A stretch of 64,000 nucleotides of DNA from Whalleya microplaca (lineage: Eukaryota; Ascomycota; Sordariomycetes; Xylariales; Xylariaceae), in NCBI GenBank assembly GCA_022497155.1, contig MU385720.1:248001-312000 (forward strand), written 5' to 3'. Numbering within the stretch: the stretch's first letter is position 1; each line of letters starts with the position of its first letter. The notes below the pieces were generated by a model. That model worked only from the letters and a program-made list of their open reading frames with translations. It did not search any database and was not told the origin of the DNA. A program made the position numbers and the translations under genes. Shown piece by piece: positions 40,726-52,600 of the stretch.

Positions 40726-40797
40726 CTAGCGTTGGCTAATTCGCCTCCTCACGCCCAAAGGGCGTTGCGCTTTAATTAGGAAAAGTCCCTAGTAATT
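40726..40797 (+). repeat. left terminal inverted repeat of the MITE
   Basis: Starts CTAGCGTTGGCTAATTCG and pairs with 41172-41243; 71 of 72 positions match, the mismatch being at 40785. Confidence 0.9.
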
Positions 40798-41171
40798 GGG
40801 AAAATAACCGGGGTTTTCAAGGTACTTAAGTCTTGGTATAGATCATATATAAATAAAGGTAGTTTATATACTAGGATAGTCCCAATATAACAATAATTAA
40901 ACATTTAACTATTGCAAAAAGTGAAGCTATTTATAAACTGCCATTATCTGAACAGTGATACCTTCTATAATTACAGGGGATTTAGTGAATAGAGATCGCT
41001 ATACTTACAGCGGCGTTAGCAGGTATAGGTACCCTATAGTTAAAAATCGACGTTTTGCTTAAGAGATCAACAGGCTGAAACTGTTGAAGTTATAGGAAAT
41101 ATTCGATTACTCGGGGGTACATTAATTTATAAGCAAATCATTTACAAAGTGATGTATCTGCTAGTGTGACG

Positions 41172-41243
41172 AATTACTAGGGAGTTTTCCTAATTAAAGC
41201 GCAACGCCCTTTGGGCGTGAGGAGGCGAATTAGCCAACGCTAG
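41172..41243 (-). repeat. right terminal inverted repeat of the MITE
   Basis: Reverse complement of the left arm with one mismatch; ends in GCCAACGCTAG followed by the TA duplication. Confidence 0.9.
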
Positions 41244-41245
41244 TA

Positions 41246-43734
41246 TCGGTATGGGTGGAGAGGGAGAGTTGCGGCTCCGCGCAGGTCCGTGACCCTAAAA
41301 AATCGTAAGAGGGCGGCACTATTCTTACGTAACAAGCAGAAGATGCCGCTAGAAACTCACAACTTACGTAGGAATTATTATATATCATTTCTTTTGCACA
41401 AATGATGTGCATGTAACTCGGTATGCAATATAATAGATCAGAACAGGAACGCTACGTTTTGCTAGGTATCCGGGGTTGGAGATCGACTTGAGTAACAGTG
41501 GGACCATTAGGTAACCCTTTAATAATACAAGTAATGGCTACCTCATACTAATATGTTACTTATGCTAACGAACAGCTATACTAGACAAGAGCCGAGCACT
41601 CTGATGCTTTGTCATCTATAGTCTTGGAGACTTGAATTGCCCATATGTTGGCCTGACAGACCTCGAGTAGATATACATATATATATATACGATTTTCTCG
41701 ACTTTTTCTTAGCGGTGGATGTTTAGTAAGAAATTCGAACTCACGTAAGATCCTAAGGACTCTTAGGATAAAACATAAGGGCGAGACTGGCACACTTTAA
41801 TGAGACGTAGATTTTGCACTGCCCATGGGTCTTGTGTACTGTACTTAAAAGGGTTCCTGTCACTGATGGCAAGTGGCAGGAGTATTGTATAAATTGGCAT
41901 AGCCCGGGCTATGACTAAGCAACACACAACGGTATAGCAATCTATATTGGATCCTTTCTTATAGTAGCGAAGACGGTAAACCAGGAACGAATCTTATCAA
42001 GTAACCACGGGAATTGTTATCTTGGACTATATAATAACATAAATCATATAAACAAGTCTGTAAAATTACAGTATAAACCCTTTATTAACATATTTTATAG
42101 ATATGTCTTAATGCCAATGTTGTTTTGAAGATTTCTTACGTAGTGGCTAAATGGACTAACTAAATAGTGTCAAGTATTAGGAAGGATACCACTGGATTGT
42201 GTGAAGCTGATATATATCTAGGACCCTCGGGGGAAAAGTCTAGTGTTGTAGTACAGCATGTTGGACACCCACCCAGCCAACCTCTTATATTCCAAGAATA
42301 TCTTGCCATTAACCCGGATATCCTACAGGGCATACTGCAGTGCCAGGTTCCTTCAGCTACCTATTTCAAACACAATCATTTTAATTATGTTGTCTTTCGT
42401 TACTTTTCTTCCGAGGGTAATATTCAGTTCAAACCCTACTAGTCCCACAACAGACCCTACTAAATCAGTATTCTCCTAAGTTCAGAGCGATCCAGTAAGG
42501 CGCAAAGTCACTGAGAAGCATAATCATCAACATCAAGGCTCAGTGGAATGGCATATATTTGTCGTAAGTACATAAAGTAACTTACGCGCAGCCGAACCAC
42601 GCTTAACTACGCTTAGGCTAAATGGTGATTAGCCCCTGAAATGTCAGCCTTGCGATTCCGCCTTTCGATTTTTTTGTGTACTCTGAAAGCTTTGACTTAA
42701 CCCAGCAACGCGCACGGGCCTAATATCGTCGAAAGACAATTTTATGGATGAATCTATGTCGACTTCCTTGTCCTTGAACTTGTTTGAGCCAAGAGCCTCA
42801 GTTGAGAGCTGTCCTGTACTGGAAATTAAACCGACCTTAGGGGTAAGTGTATTTGACGATACAACTGAACTTGGCTCGTCGGCGACCTAGTTGATTGATG
42901 GAAACACCCCTCCTTATTCAGATATGAAGCTGGATACAGAATAATCAGCTGGTTTGTTACATTCCTATAAATCTGCCTATGCAGTCGCCAGTTGTTTCAG
43001 TATTCACTCATTTGAGAGGTGAAATGAGGGAACGTTGTAGCGGAGCCTTAGTCGCCGATGATATCTAGAGTTCTCCTTCCTAACAGAGTGGTTGATTTTG
43101 TAAATTGCCTCGTCTTATCTATATATCCGTCAATTTATAAGCTCAATGCGCACTGGCTAGGCAGACAGACGGGCAGGTTTCACGGTTACAGCTGTTGTTT
43201 CAGACTTTAGTGACGACGGGCAACTGTTCAAGATGCCACGATTATTGTCGCTACTGTTTCTCTTTACTGCAAGCCTAGGGGCGCAATGGAACTGGAAGAG
43301 CTTGCGTCGATGTGAAACTGTGACTTTGAATGTCACACATTACCACTTGGGGGTCCTGTGAGATAAGAGCACTCTAAGATCCGCGTACCGGACCCGGTTC
43401 CGGTACTGGCGTTGTGAATGGGTGTGGCTTGGGCTGGCGCCTCACTCTTGCGTCATGCATGCTCCCTCTGGACTATGTCTCGGAAAGGCTTGGGGCCTCC
43501 GGCATATGCCGATTTGGCCCCCATCTCGGTTCGGGAGCCCCAAGTTCCCGCGGGCGATATTGCCCCAGATCGAAACGGGTAGCTGCATCTACTTCATCAT
43601 CGCGATAGAGCACCAGAATATCGATGAGGGTGCCAAGAGGGGGTAAACAATCGCAACTATAGCCGCCATACAGCCTCAATACTAGTCTCACACCTTGGCT
43701 TGTCGACAGCTCGGAATCCTGCAGGTCGATCAAG
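41246..43734. other. intergenic desert right of the MITE
   Basis: AT-rich to about 43.2 kb, then more balanced. A TA dinucleotide run is present near 41670-41690. No exon supported. Confidence 0.45.
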
Positions 43735-44043
43735 TCAAGAGCCGCTGCTACGATTCCGCCGTTCCAGAACTACGGGGTCCACAAAAGGTTGGGCTACCGC
43801 AGCGGAGGATATCTCAACGGGAGCCCCTGAAACGAGGTGAGCACAAGGTTGAACAGGATAGATGAAGCTTAGTTGCTGGAACGTACGGATTATTGGTGGT
43901 ATTCTAACTGTGACTTCGGTGATCGAGGCTGGGGTAACAGTGTATGATGTGCATAATGCTGGCTTGGTGGGCGATCTCAAGGTCAGCTTGATAGGCCCTG
44001 GACGTTCAGGGCGAGGAGGCTGTTGCGGCTGTTTCGATGACAT
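43735..44043 (-). CDS. possible small two-exon gene, 82 aa, unknown function
   Basis: I do not recognise it. Exon 1 is 44043-43887 and exon 2 is 43826-43735. The 60-nt intron has a consensus GTACGT donor, a CTCAC branch-like site and a TTTCAG acceptor, and the frame stays open across it. The product begins MSSKQPQQPPRPERPGPIK, is Pro-rich at the start, and continues with a beta-like segment (CTSYTVTPASITEVTVRIPP), ending ERRNRSSGS. No signal peptide or membrane helix. Alternative: without splicing, the same frame also stays open, giving a longer insert. The proline-rich start and good splice sites are the only support, so it may be a chance frame. Confidence 0.35.
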   Translation of the reverse strand: MSSKQPQQPPRPERPGPIKLTLRSPTKPALCTSYTVTPASITEVTVRIPPIIRTFQQLSFIYPVQPCAHLVSGAPVEISSAAVAQPFVDPVVLERRNRSSGS

Positions 44044-45322
44044 ATTGAAAGTTGTCTCTTGTCTCTTGAAGCACAGACAGACGAATTGGTACTTTGACAA
44101 TACTTCAACGACTATCTTATGTACGTGGCAAGGTACAGCAGGCAACCTGGCAGCCTGTAGTTACATCTGGATGATAAATAGACGTTGACAAGTTGTACGA
44201 GTAATAATCTGAGGTTAGGCGAGGTTAGGCAAGCCTGGATGAGATAAACGTCCATCCATATAGTGAAGGGAAGGTCGGTTATACCCCGGCGGTGGCAGCA
44301 CAGACCAAGCGTTTGGTACCTGTCAGCACTTGTCCTAATAAGCCAAACTGGCCAATAATTGATCAACGCATCTTTGGGGTAAGAACCCTCCGAGGCTTGA
44401 CTGCTTGGGTAACACAAGAAATTAAACAATACATACACCATCGATTTTGTGCAACACCGCAAGATTATTCCATGGAGCTCTCTTCCAGTAATTACCACCA
44501 GTGATAACTACAAACAGCTAGACATGCAAATCCCATTATCCCATTACGTGAGAGTGAAGCTCAAGATCTGTTGAAATTGATGACAAACAGGTTAATTGCC
44601 AGGCAGACGTCAGCAATTGTATGAACATCGATAAATTTAAGCAAGGACACCTGACCAGAGATTCGGGAGCACCTTCCCATATAGGTATACCGTACACTGC
44701 AGATTCGATGGCAGTCGCTACCCCTCATTTTGGCGTTCCAATGTGGAAGGCCCGTTAAGCAGGTTGATGAGTGAGGGCAGCCACGCGCCTTTCCCATGTG
44801 TGCCATAACCCTTGACATCTTGACAATGGCTTTAAACTATTTTTGTCTGGTCGACCCAATGTCTCGATCCGAAATAGAGTTTAAATAAGAAATTCACCAA
44901 TTCCATCACAATTATTACCAACATTACATACCGTACACACCCGTACATACATATAGTATAGACAGGGAGGCGAGGGAGCCAAACCGTATCTGGGTACATC
45001 TGTATCTGCAATCGGGTTATCGAAGCGCCCCACTTCTCACACCCCGCGCAACCACGTTTTAGCGGCAAAAGCAAATTCAAATTTTCCATTCACAGCGCCA
45101 CCTCTCCCACCCCCAATTCCTTATTGCTATTAGTTCCAGACCCCTCCTTCGACCTGCTGATTCCGTGATCGGTCTCGGACTTCGTCAGAAACAAGCAACT
45201 CCAGCCTTGAGCCTCGGCCGGTGCTGCGGAACGGCGCCTACGGAGCAAGTAATTGCCTCAGACAACGACTTGTCATTCTCTGTCTCATTGGATCCGTCCG
45301 ATCTCACTCGCCAATTGAGTGC
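44044..45322. other. intergenic, upstream of the Zn2Cys6 gene
   Basis: Contains a double copy of GAGGTTAGGC near 44211-44230 and the probable leader of the Zn2Cys6 gene. No exon seen. Confidence 0.45.
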
Positions 45323-47866
45323 ATGGATGGTCACACAGTTGTCGGCGCCCTATCGGCCCCGTCCATGAGCCCTACCAGCCCTATGAGCATTCACCGTCAT
45401 GGCTCCATGAAGAGGAAGCGCAGTGCCGCCGGCATAGGAGGTGATAGTAGTCCTGGCAGTCCAATTGGCGATGATGAGCACTCGCCTACGGAACCGGAGA
45501 AGAAGCGCCAACCGGGCGTGAAGCGGTAAGTGTGTGTCGAAGGAATATATGTACATGTGTCATCACCACCAGGCATCTCCATCACCAACCTCCACCACCC
45601 CTTTACCACCACTGAACATCATGTTTCGACGCTGACAAGGCCGTCCAGAGCTTGCAATGACTGCAGACAACAAAAGGTATTTATAATTGAATCCCCCCCG
45701 CCCAGCAATTGGTCTCTCTCCCTATGCACAGAGCCCCCCTTAGCTCTGTCTCAGAGAGACATGCATATGCATATCTAGAGGCGCTACGGAATCCATTCAG
45801 TACTAACCGTGGAACTCTAAAATCACAGTTACGATGCGACGTCGTGCAAGAGCCGTTTCAGAGCTGCTCGAGGTGCAACCGCCTCAAGCTCGAGTGTAAA
45901 ATCGATTCGAATTTCAAGCGCATTGGCAAGCGGTCGAAGCATGCCGAGATGGAAAAGGAGATCGATCGATTACGGCGTAACATAGCACAGGCAAAAGCGC
46001 AAGGATATGTCATGGACGAGGACAATGAAGATCTGCAGTCCCAGTTGCAGTCGCCCGTTGCCAACAGCGCGTCGTACACTCATACGCGAAACCCATCGCT
46101 CATGGGCTCGGATGAGGCTGTCTCGTCCCTTCTCACGCTTAAGCGGGGCGGTTCCTACAGCCTCAGTGCTCCTCAATACGCATATGATCTCGACGGGGTG
46201 CGGCTGACTGAGCAAGATGTTCACGGGCTGTTCCAGGAGTTCTTTAACTGCTACCACCCGTTCCTCCCCTTTCTCAACGAGCATCAGCCGCCTGATCTAT
46301 ACTATCAGCAGCACGCTTTGCTCTTCTGGACTATCATTGCGATTGCGTCTCGACGTTACCACCCTAAGCCGGGTATCTTGCACGATCTCTCAAGTGGACC
46401 TTTGCACAGGCTATTATGGACCACGATAGGCGATGTGCCCAACAGCTACTTTGTCATCAAGGCCTTGTGTCTGCTGTGTACGTGGCCCCTACCAACGAGC
46501 ACCACGACTGCAGATCCGACCCACATCTTGTGCGGTGTCATGATGAAAGCGGCAACCGGCATTGGTTTGCATCGGCCAAATCATACGCAAGACTTTTCCC
46601 GGGTCTCCGTCGAGCTCAACAAGGACCAGCTCCATGACCGGGTTACCACTTGGGCTGTTTGTAATATCGTGTCTCAGGCCATCGGGACGGGGTACGGCCA
46701 GCCCGCGACTTCGCTATATGATTGGACTCTAGCCATCCGCCCCGGCGAGGATGGACCCTTCACATTATCGCCGGAGCTGGAGGCTAGGTTAAGGATAGAG
46801 AGGTTCTGCGATAAAGTCTCGAAGGAGATGTATAGTAATGCCAGCGACCCCAGGGGCGTGGCCGGGGACGAGCACAGGGCGATGCTAATGCGGGTGTATC
46901 GTCGAGATTTTCAGGAATTGCAAGCTTCCATCCTCTCACAGCATCTGTCTGCGGTGGTAGAAGTCCACTTGACAGCTGCGGCTGTTCATCTTCGCCTGGC
47001 TGGATTCTTCGATTCCAGTACGACTCCTGGGTATATGGATGACCTGATGGGCCTCTGGCGCGCGATCACGGTCTTTTTAGACCTTTTATTTGAAGACGCG
47101 AACCAACACATTCTACTTTATGCCACTAATTATATTCAGCAGATGCTCGTCGCTGCTGGGTTCGCTTTGTTGAAGTTAATGAGGTCTTTCTTCGCGAAGA
47201 CGATAGATTTCGAGAGGGGTCGAGCCCTATTCCACAAGACCATCAACGCCATCCGCACAACTAGTGTATTAAACAATGATCTTCAGTGGCGCCTGGCGGA
47301 GCTTATGGTGCAGATGTGGAACGGTGCACGGCTTGAAAATACCAACAACTCATTTCACGACGATGATGCATCGGTTCTTATCGATGACAGCTTACAACTT
47401 AAGGTTCGTTGCAGGCACAGCATGAGCCTTGTTTTCGATTCTATCTGGCGTTGGAGAGAAGAATACCAAGCTCAAGGACGTGGTACACTAGACGGTAAGA
47501 ATTCTTTTATCTTCCCCCTTTCTAGCTGATTACCACGTTTGCGTGGCTCAGAGAACATGCTAATATTGAGCAGCTCTCAAGCAACCAACTCATCCAGACT
47601 CGGCTAACGAGTCTTCAGCGTCTTCGACCCATATGGATAGCACTCTTTTACCCCATAACAATCTAGCTAGCCTAACGTCGATAGCGACTACGAACGGCGC
47701 GCTAACACCGACGCCCAACCATGGTCTCAATGCCGGCGCGAATAGTATGATAGGAATAGGCTACGGCAGTGATGCGAACTACGACTTCTTCGATCCTCAA
47801 CACTGGATGCTCGACGGCTTGTTGGACTTCAACTATACCTTCGCCCAGCCCCTGGAGACTATGTAG
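45323..47866 (+). CDS. Zn2Cys6 transcription factor, Leu3/WarA-type
   Basis: Nuclear DNA-binding regulator. Four exons: 45323-45525, 45649-45676, 45829-47494 and 47574-47866. They total 2190 nt and 729 aa in one frame, with introns of 123, 152 and 79 nt carrying GCTGAC, TACTAAC and GCTAAT branch sites. The zinc cluster has spacing C70-x2-C73-x6-C80-x9-C90-x2-C93-x6-C100, with ACNDCRQQK supplied entirely by the 28-nt second exon. It is followed by FKRIGKRSKHAEMEKEIDRL, a linker and short coiled coil typical of the Leu3-like group. The middle region (about 190-600) is the fungal-specific factor domain (YHPFLPFLNEHQPPDLYYQ, ATGIGLHRPN). The C terminus ends FDPQHWMLDGLLDF, an acidic/aromatic stretch that could activate transcription. 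Leu3 controls leucine synthesis and WarA weak-acid resistance; which one applies here is open. Confidence 0.9.
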
Positions 47867-50800
47867 GACACGGATCTAGCATCTCAACGAAGTCAAGCGA
47901 GGGTCCCTATATAACCGTATTTCGAAGAACGAGAAGATGAAGATATGAATGAGTAGTGAAGGTATATTATGACTTATGTAATGGCAGACGTGGGAAAGAA
48001 TGTTCAGTTCGTTTGCCACCTGGAGTGGGCCTTTCCCCCTACGCTCATGATAGAGCACCCCCTTTTGTAGTAGATTGCCGAGTTTTTCTGAGCAGGAATA
48101 ATTTCTAAGCAGTGTCTTAATACCCCCTCTGCATCTTGCATTTACAAAAGGAGGGACCTGCATTAGGGGACCTGGGCATGTGAAGTGGGAGGCTTATATG
48201 ATATACATGTATATATCATTGTGCTGATTTATGTTCATTGGCCGTCATATAGGTAGTTAAAGTTGTTTGCAATAAGCACAAAATCTAAATTGTTCAACGG
48301 TGTCCTGAGAGCTCGTACCTATGGTGTGAAGTCTAAGGAAAGTTTCTCATCATAAATCTTAGTCAGGTCTAAAAAGCAGAGCTCATTATGTTTTCCTACG
48401 GTTCAAGTTTCGCTGCAATGAGCACTATATGGCAGGTACCTTAAGAAGTCACAGCAATGAGGCAATCACCCACCTGGTCAGTGCCACCACAACTTATATA
48501 CCATAATAATACCGTGCTTTCCTAACCGAAACATTCTCCCAAACCTAAGCAGCATGGTCAATGGGAGGAAAGGGCGGCCAGATAAAATCTCCAAAGGGGT
48601 TTTTCGTAGGTCCTGGGTTCAAGCCACCGGTGGGTTCTGACTCACCAACCGCTGCGAGCGCTTGAATTCAGGACTGAGCTTTTTTGTCAAATTCAATTCT
48701 AGAAATATAGGTGATCTATTTTTCAAACTTTTTTCTAGCACCAAAGTTCGCAGCTTTAGCATGTACGTGATCACCATCCCAACTATACAAGTCGCACCCT
48801 GCTGCCTTCGACTTAGACACATTACCTTATTCAGACCTTAGCAATTAAGGTAGCGATTAAAGCAGCATGATTCACTTAGATGAATTCAATTCTTAGCCAT
48901 TACAAGTATCTTTTATTCGTCGACATTGATTAGGTATTAGCACTCGTTTACTAGCTAGCAGCATGCGGCTCCCCTATTCCTAGCTGACCTCATAAGCAAC
49001 ATTAGTTCATCACTTATAGAAATGATGTCAGAAGGTTAATCCCTCGACACCCTATTGATAATACATATTCGTTCATAGCCGCCTGCGTTGCAGTCGGAAC
49101 CTTTTCGTCGTGGGATTGCCCACCCGCCTGCCAGGGACGATGAACACAACACCACAACTGAGCGACGAGAGATGAGCGGAGCGTTATTTCGGCGGAGATA
49201 TTAATAGACACTAGAACGACGTTGAAAAAACTACCGATTGGTATTATTTCTCCCGGGTACCAGATTCAGTCTCTTGCCATGATCGTCTACTGCGGGTCCT
49301 TACTTAACCTTAACCCTCGTAACGTTCCAATCTTCGATGCTGATAGGCGTCCACACCTACCCAAAGCGAGGTAGCAGACGAGAATGTGACCCGGATCCTC
49401 CTTCTTTCAAGTAGACATGACCTGTGTTTCAGGACTGCATGATGGGTCAAGAGCCCAACCAGCTGCGCTGCGGAGTTGCGGCGTCGAGGCTCTCCTGGCC
49501 CGCGGAATCTTGTTCGCCTCGCCCTCTGGCCTCGTAGTGGAGGGGAGTGTAGTGTCGCATTGGATGCATGTACACTTCTACACACCTACACAGAGACTTC
49601 GAGTGCATGGCTGTAATTGGAAAGGAGCGTGGGGAGAAGGTGTGTCTGGCCTTATTTGAAGTATGTTATTTGCCCTCATGGATGATGTTGTACAGATACC
49701 ACTACCTCATACCACCACTGCTGCTGCTGCTACCGGTGCTACTCCTGGGCCTACTGCCAGTCCTAATACTGGTCCTACTCCTGATACTACCTTCTACGCC
49801 TCAGAAGGACGTCACGTCGCGTGCGACGTGCGACAATGCCACGCGATACGACGTCCTACGATCTAGGCAGATAGAGTATCTCAAGCATGTTGGCCCAGTA
49901 TCTAAGTCTAATCGGGTTCGTCGCGGCCCCCAAAAACGTGGCCAAAAGCTTGCTGAACGTTTGACAAACGCGCCACTCCCGCTGCTACTTTATTTCCCGC
50001 CATACCCGCCGGGGAGGCACGGGGCTGGGGACGAGGTGCTACATACATAGTCCTAGGCCAATATCTAAATTTAGGAAGATCTAGTGCTGCGAGGTATACA
50101 GCTTGTCTGTGATACCTTTTATACTAGACTGACTGGTGGGTAAAGAGTTGTGGGGAAGTCAACTTCAGGTCGTTCAGCCTGGGTACCAAGACATGCACAC
50201 TGCAGAGCTTTCTCTCGCTCTCTCTGTCCAGGTCGTGTATCCGACATTAGAGCTGTCGAGGTTCTTGGGTCTATGGATCACTGAGCCATGTGATGCTACA
50301 AATAGATATACGTCCGGTATTTTGCTGCTGAAGGTTTCATGAGCCGTCGAACGGACCATCGCTTAGCACAAGCAGCAGTGGCGTTTGTGATGAATTTTCT
50401 ACGTCCGAGGGCTTCGTCACGATCTGTGACGTCTCGCGGTCATTGCAACTATATTCGGTCCCGAGCAAGGCTCGCAAAAGACATCTATATGGTTGTGGCG
50501 TCGTGAAGACTTGGTACGCCGGTGTATCAAACGGACGCTGCCGCGAGTAGAAATAACCTCCTTCTGCTCCCGCATTCCCGCAGGGCACAGATGGCGCTGT
50601 TGCCGTTCACGTTATTGTTCCCGCCGGAGATTGAAGCGGGAACGCGGAATCTAGTTCCCTAAACGACCCAGATTCCCATCGAGACTGTGCCCGTGCCTCG
50701 CGGGAATTTCCCCCTGGTGACGGCGTGGCATGTGGGCAAGGAGAGATCTATCTATCTGGGTTGTTGTCCCGGCGAAGCGGTCGTGCTCGTGGTTCCTGCG

Positions 50801-52600
50801 CCGGACCCACGAATTTTTCTGTTTTTGCTGTTTTTTTTATAGCAGCACGGCTGGAGCACGGCTGCGTAGGCGGCTGCTCTCCGCCCTCATAATGGGACAT
50901 CGTCGTGTTGTGCGATGTGATCACCGTTGCATAGAACCGCGAGGATGCGGCATGGCACAGTTACATCTTGCAATCGTCCGGCAGCCTGCCCACGTTGTCC
51001 ACGATCTGGATCTCCCGCCGGTATGCGCGCTATGCTTCTGGAGTATGGATGGGGTTGTATTCTATTAAGGTAACGAGGTGTCCCCCAACCTCCCCCCAGA
51101 GTCCTGTAATCATACATCTGGCCCAATGGGACCCGATGTTTTGGCTGTTGGAAGTTCAACCTCGATTCCATCCATGTTAGCCCACACTACCAGATTGGCC
51201 AATGCAAAGAAAAGTTGTGCAGACCGAAGGATCTGGTCTTGTCGCGTCTTTTTTCGGCGACATAGCAAGGTGACGTCGACGCACACACAATATGCACAGA
51301 AGTCATGTTGGTCAGGAGTTTTGGTGCAGTCTGAAGGCACAGTTTATTGAAAATCTATCTGTACTTTGGAAAGGACAAAGTCGCGGTGAGCTTTCCGCAG
51401 GAGGGAGGGAGGGAGAGTCAGTCAAACCCCGGGACAGAAAGAGCGGGAAAGTATCAGACGAGCCGACGAGGCTCCGTATGGTAATGGGCTCGCGCGAATG
51501 TCTCCCGCTCGCTTGAGTAAATGCGCTGCAGGAGATGTGATTGCGGAGATTGCGCAGTGCTACGCTCGCCCGTCAAGCGACCTCTGTCACTGCGGCAAGG
51601 CTGCCTTCGGCGATGCCGCGAAGAGGTGACTCTTCGGTCGGCAAAGTGTAAAAAAAGTCTTCCCGGTATAATACAGAAGCGTTTTCTAGTCTTCTATCGC
51701 GTGGTTTTGCGTCCGGTTCTAGGTCACGATTCGGGCCTGATGGGGCGGTCGGGTCGTGAGAGACGGCCGTTCTAATCCCAAGACGAGACGAAACGGCGGT
51801 GCGGTCGGCTTTTGGGTCGCATGCTCCACTCAATGGCTCCCTGGACGAACGAATTGCAATGGAAGACGACGACTTGCGCGACTGCCGACTAAGCGCTACC
51901 CATCCACCTTGGGGGCCGCAGCAACTGTGTGGCGGTGTTGGGCTATATTCTCTCTTCTTTTACATTTTCGAGAAGACTAAGTTTCGGTACAGTATTGATT
52001 CATGTACACCGGAAAGTAGGGGAGACACGGTGTCGTCTCGTTGGCCGGGTTTCGACTTGAATGAGGAAGAGTGTTGGCTGCCAACGTTGCATTCTCGTAC
52101 GCTTTCGGACAACAGCCATTGTCGTCTAAAGTAAGAGGGTCCCACCTCTGGCGCAATGGCGAGCAACTGCAGAGCCCACAGCATCCCTATCCATCTTGCG
52201 CCGGACTTTGGACTCGGGTCGACGCTGCTTCTCTTTGTTCCAATGTTCTAATATTCACCGTCTGCTGCGTCACAGGGAGGCCCAGGTGGGTAGGAGTTGG
52301 GGGCTATTATACAAAGAGTTCCGCGTCCAACCCCATGTTCCGATAGAGTTTCTGACATGTAGTCCCAACAGCACATCCTCTGCAGCCCGACTATGTATCT
52401 TGTACTTGCCCCCCATATTCTTTGGAGCATAGGGCTGGCCGGTATGGTGTGGTGCCCAGAAAATACCGGGGGGCTGGCGGTCCAATCCAGATGACGCACA
52501 TATAGCACAGGTCAAGAGACTTTCCTCAATGTACATTATATGTCTTAGACTAACTATGACTTACGCAAACGGCGGTATCCTAATCGTGGCGTTGACGGTG
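47867..52600. other. gene desert, part 1
   Basis: No supported exon. Near 49715-49790 a CTG/CCT-rich stretch makes an artificial Leu-rich frame in one phase and a Thr/Pro/Ala-rich frame in another. 50.6-52.3 kb is more GC-balanced, with scattered short frames that match nothing. Confidence 0.5.

Larger units (their letters stand above)
40726..41243. mobile_element. 518-bp non-autonomous TIR transposon (MITE), Tc1/mariner-like
   Basis: Long, nearly perfect terminal inverted repeats (72 bp, one mismatch) bound an AT-rich core with no open frame. Both ends are flanked by TA (40724-40725 and 41244-41245), the target duplication expected of the Tc1/mariner/Fot1 superfamily. Removing the element with one TA rebuilds an intact 13-bp tandem repeat at the target (GCGGTATCGGTAG then GCGGTATCGGTAT), which independently fixes the element ends. 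The TIRs themselves contain a perfect hairpin, ACGCCC-AAA-GGGCGT. The near-identity of the arms means the insertion is young or has escaped repeat-induced mutation. No transposase is encoded here, so it must be moved by a copy elsewhere. Confidence 0.88.
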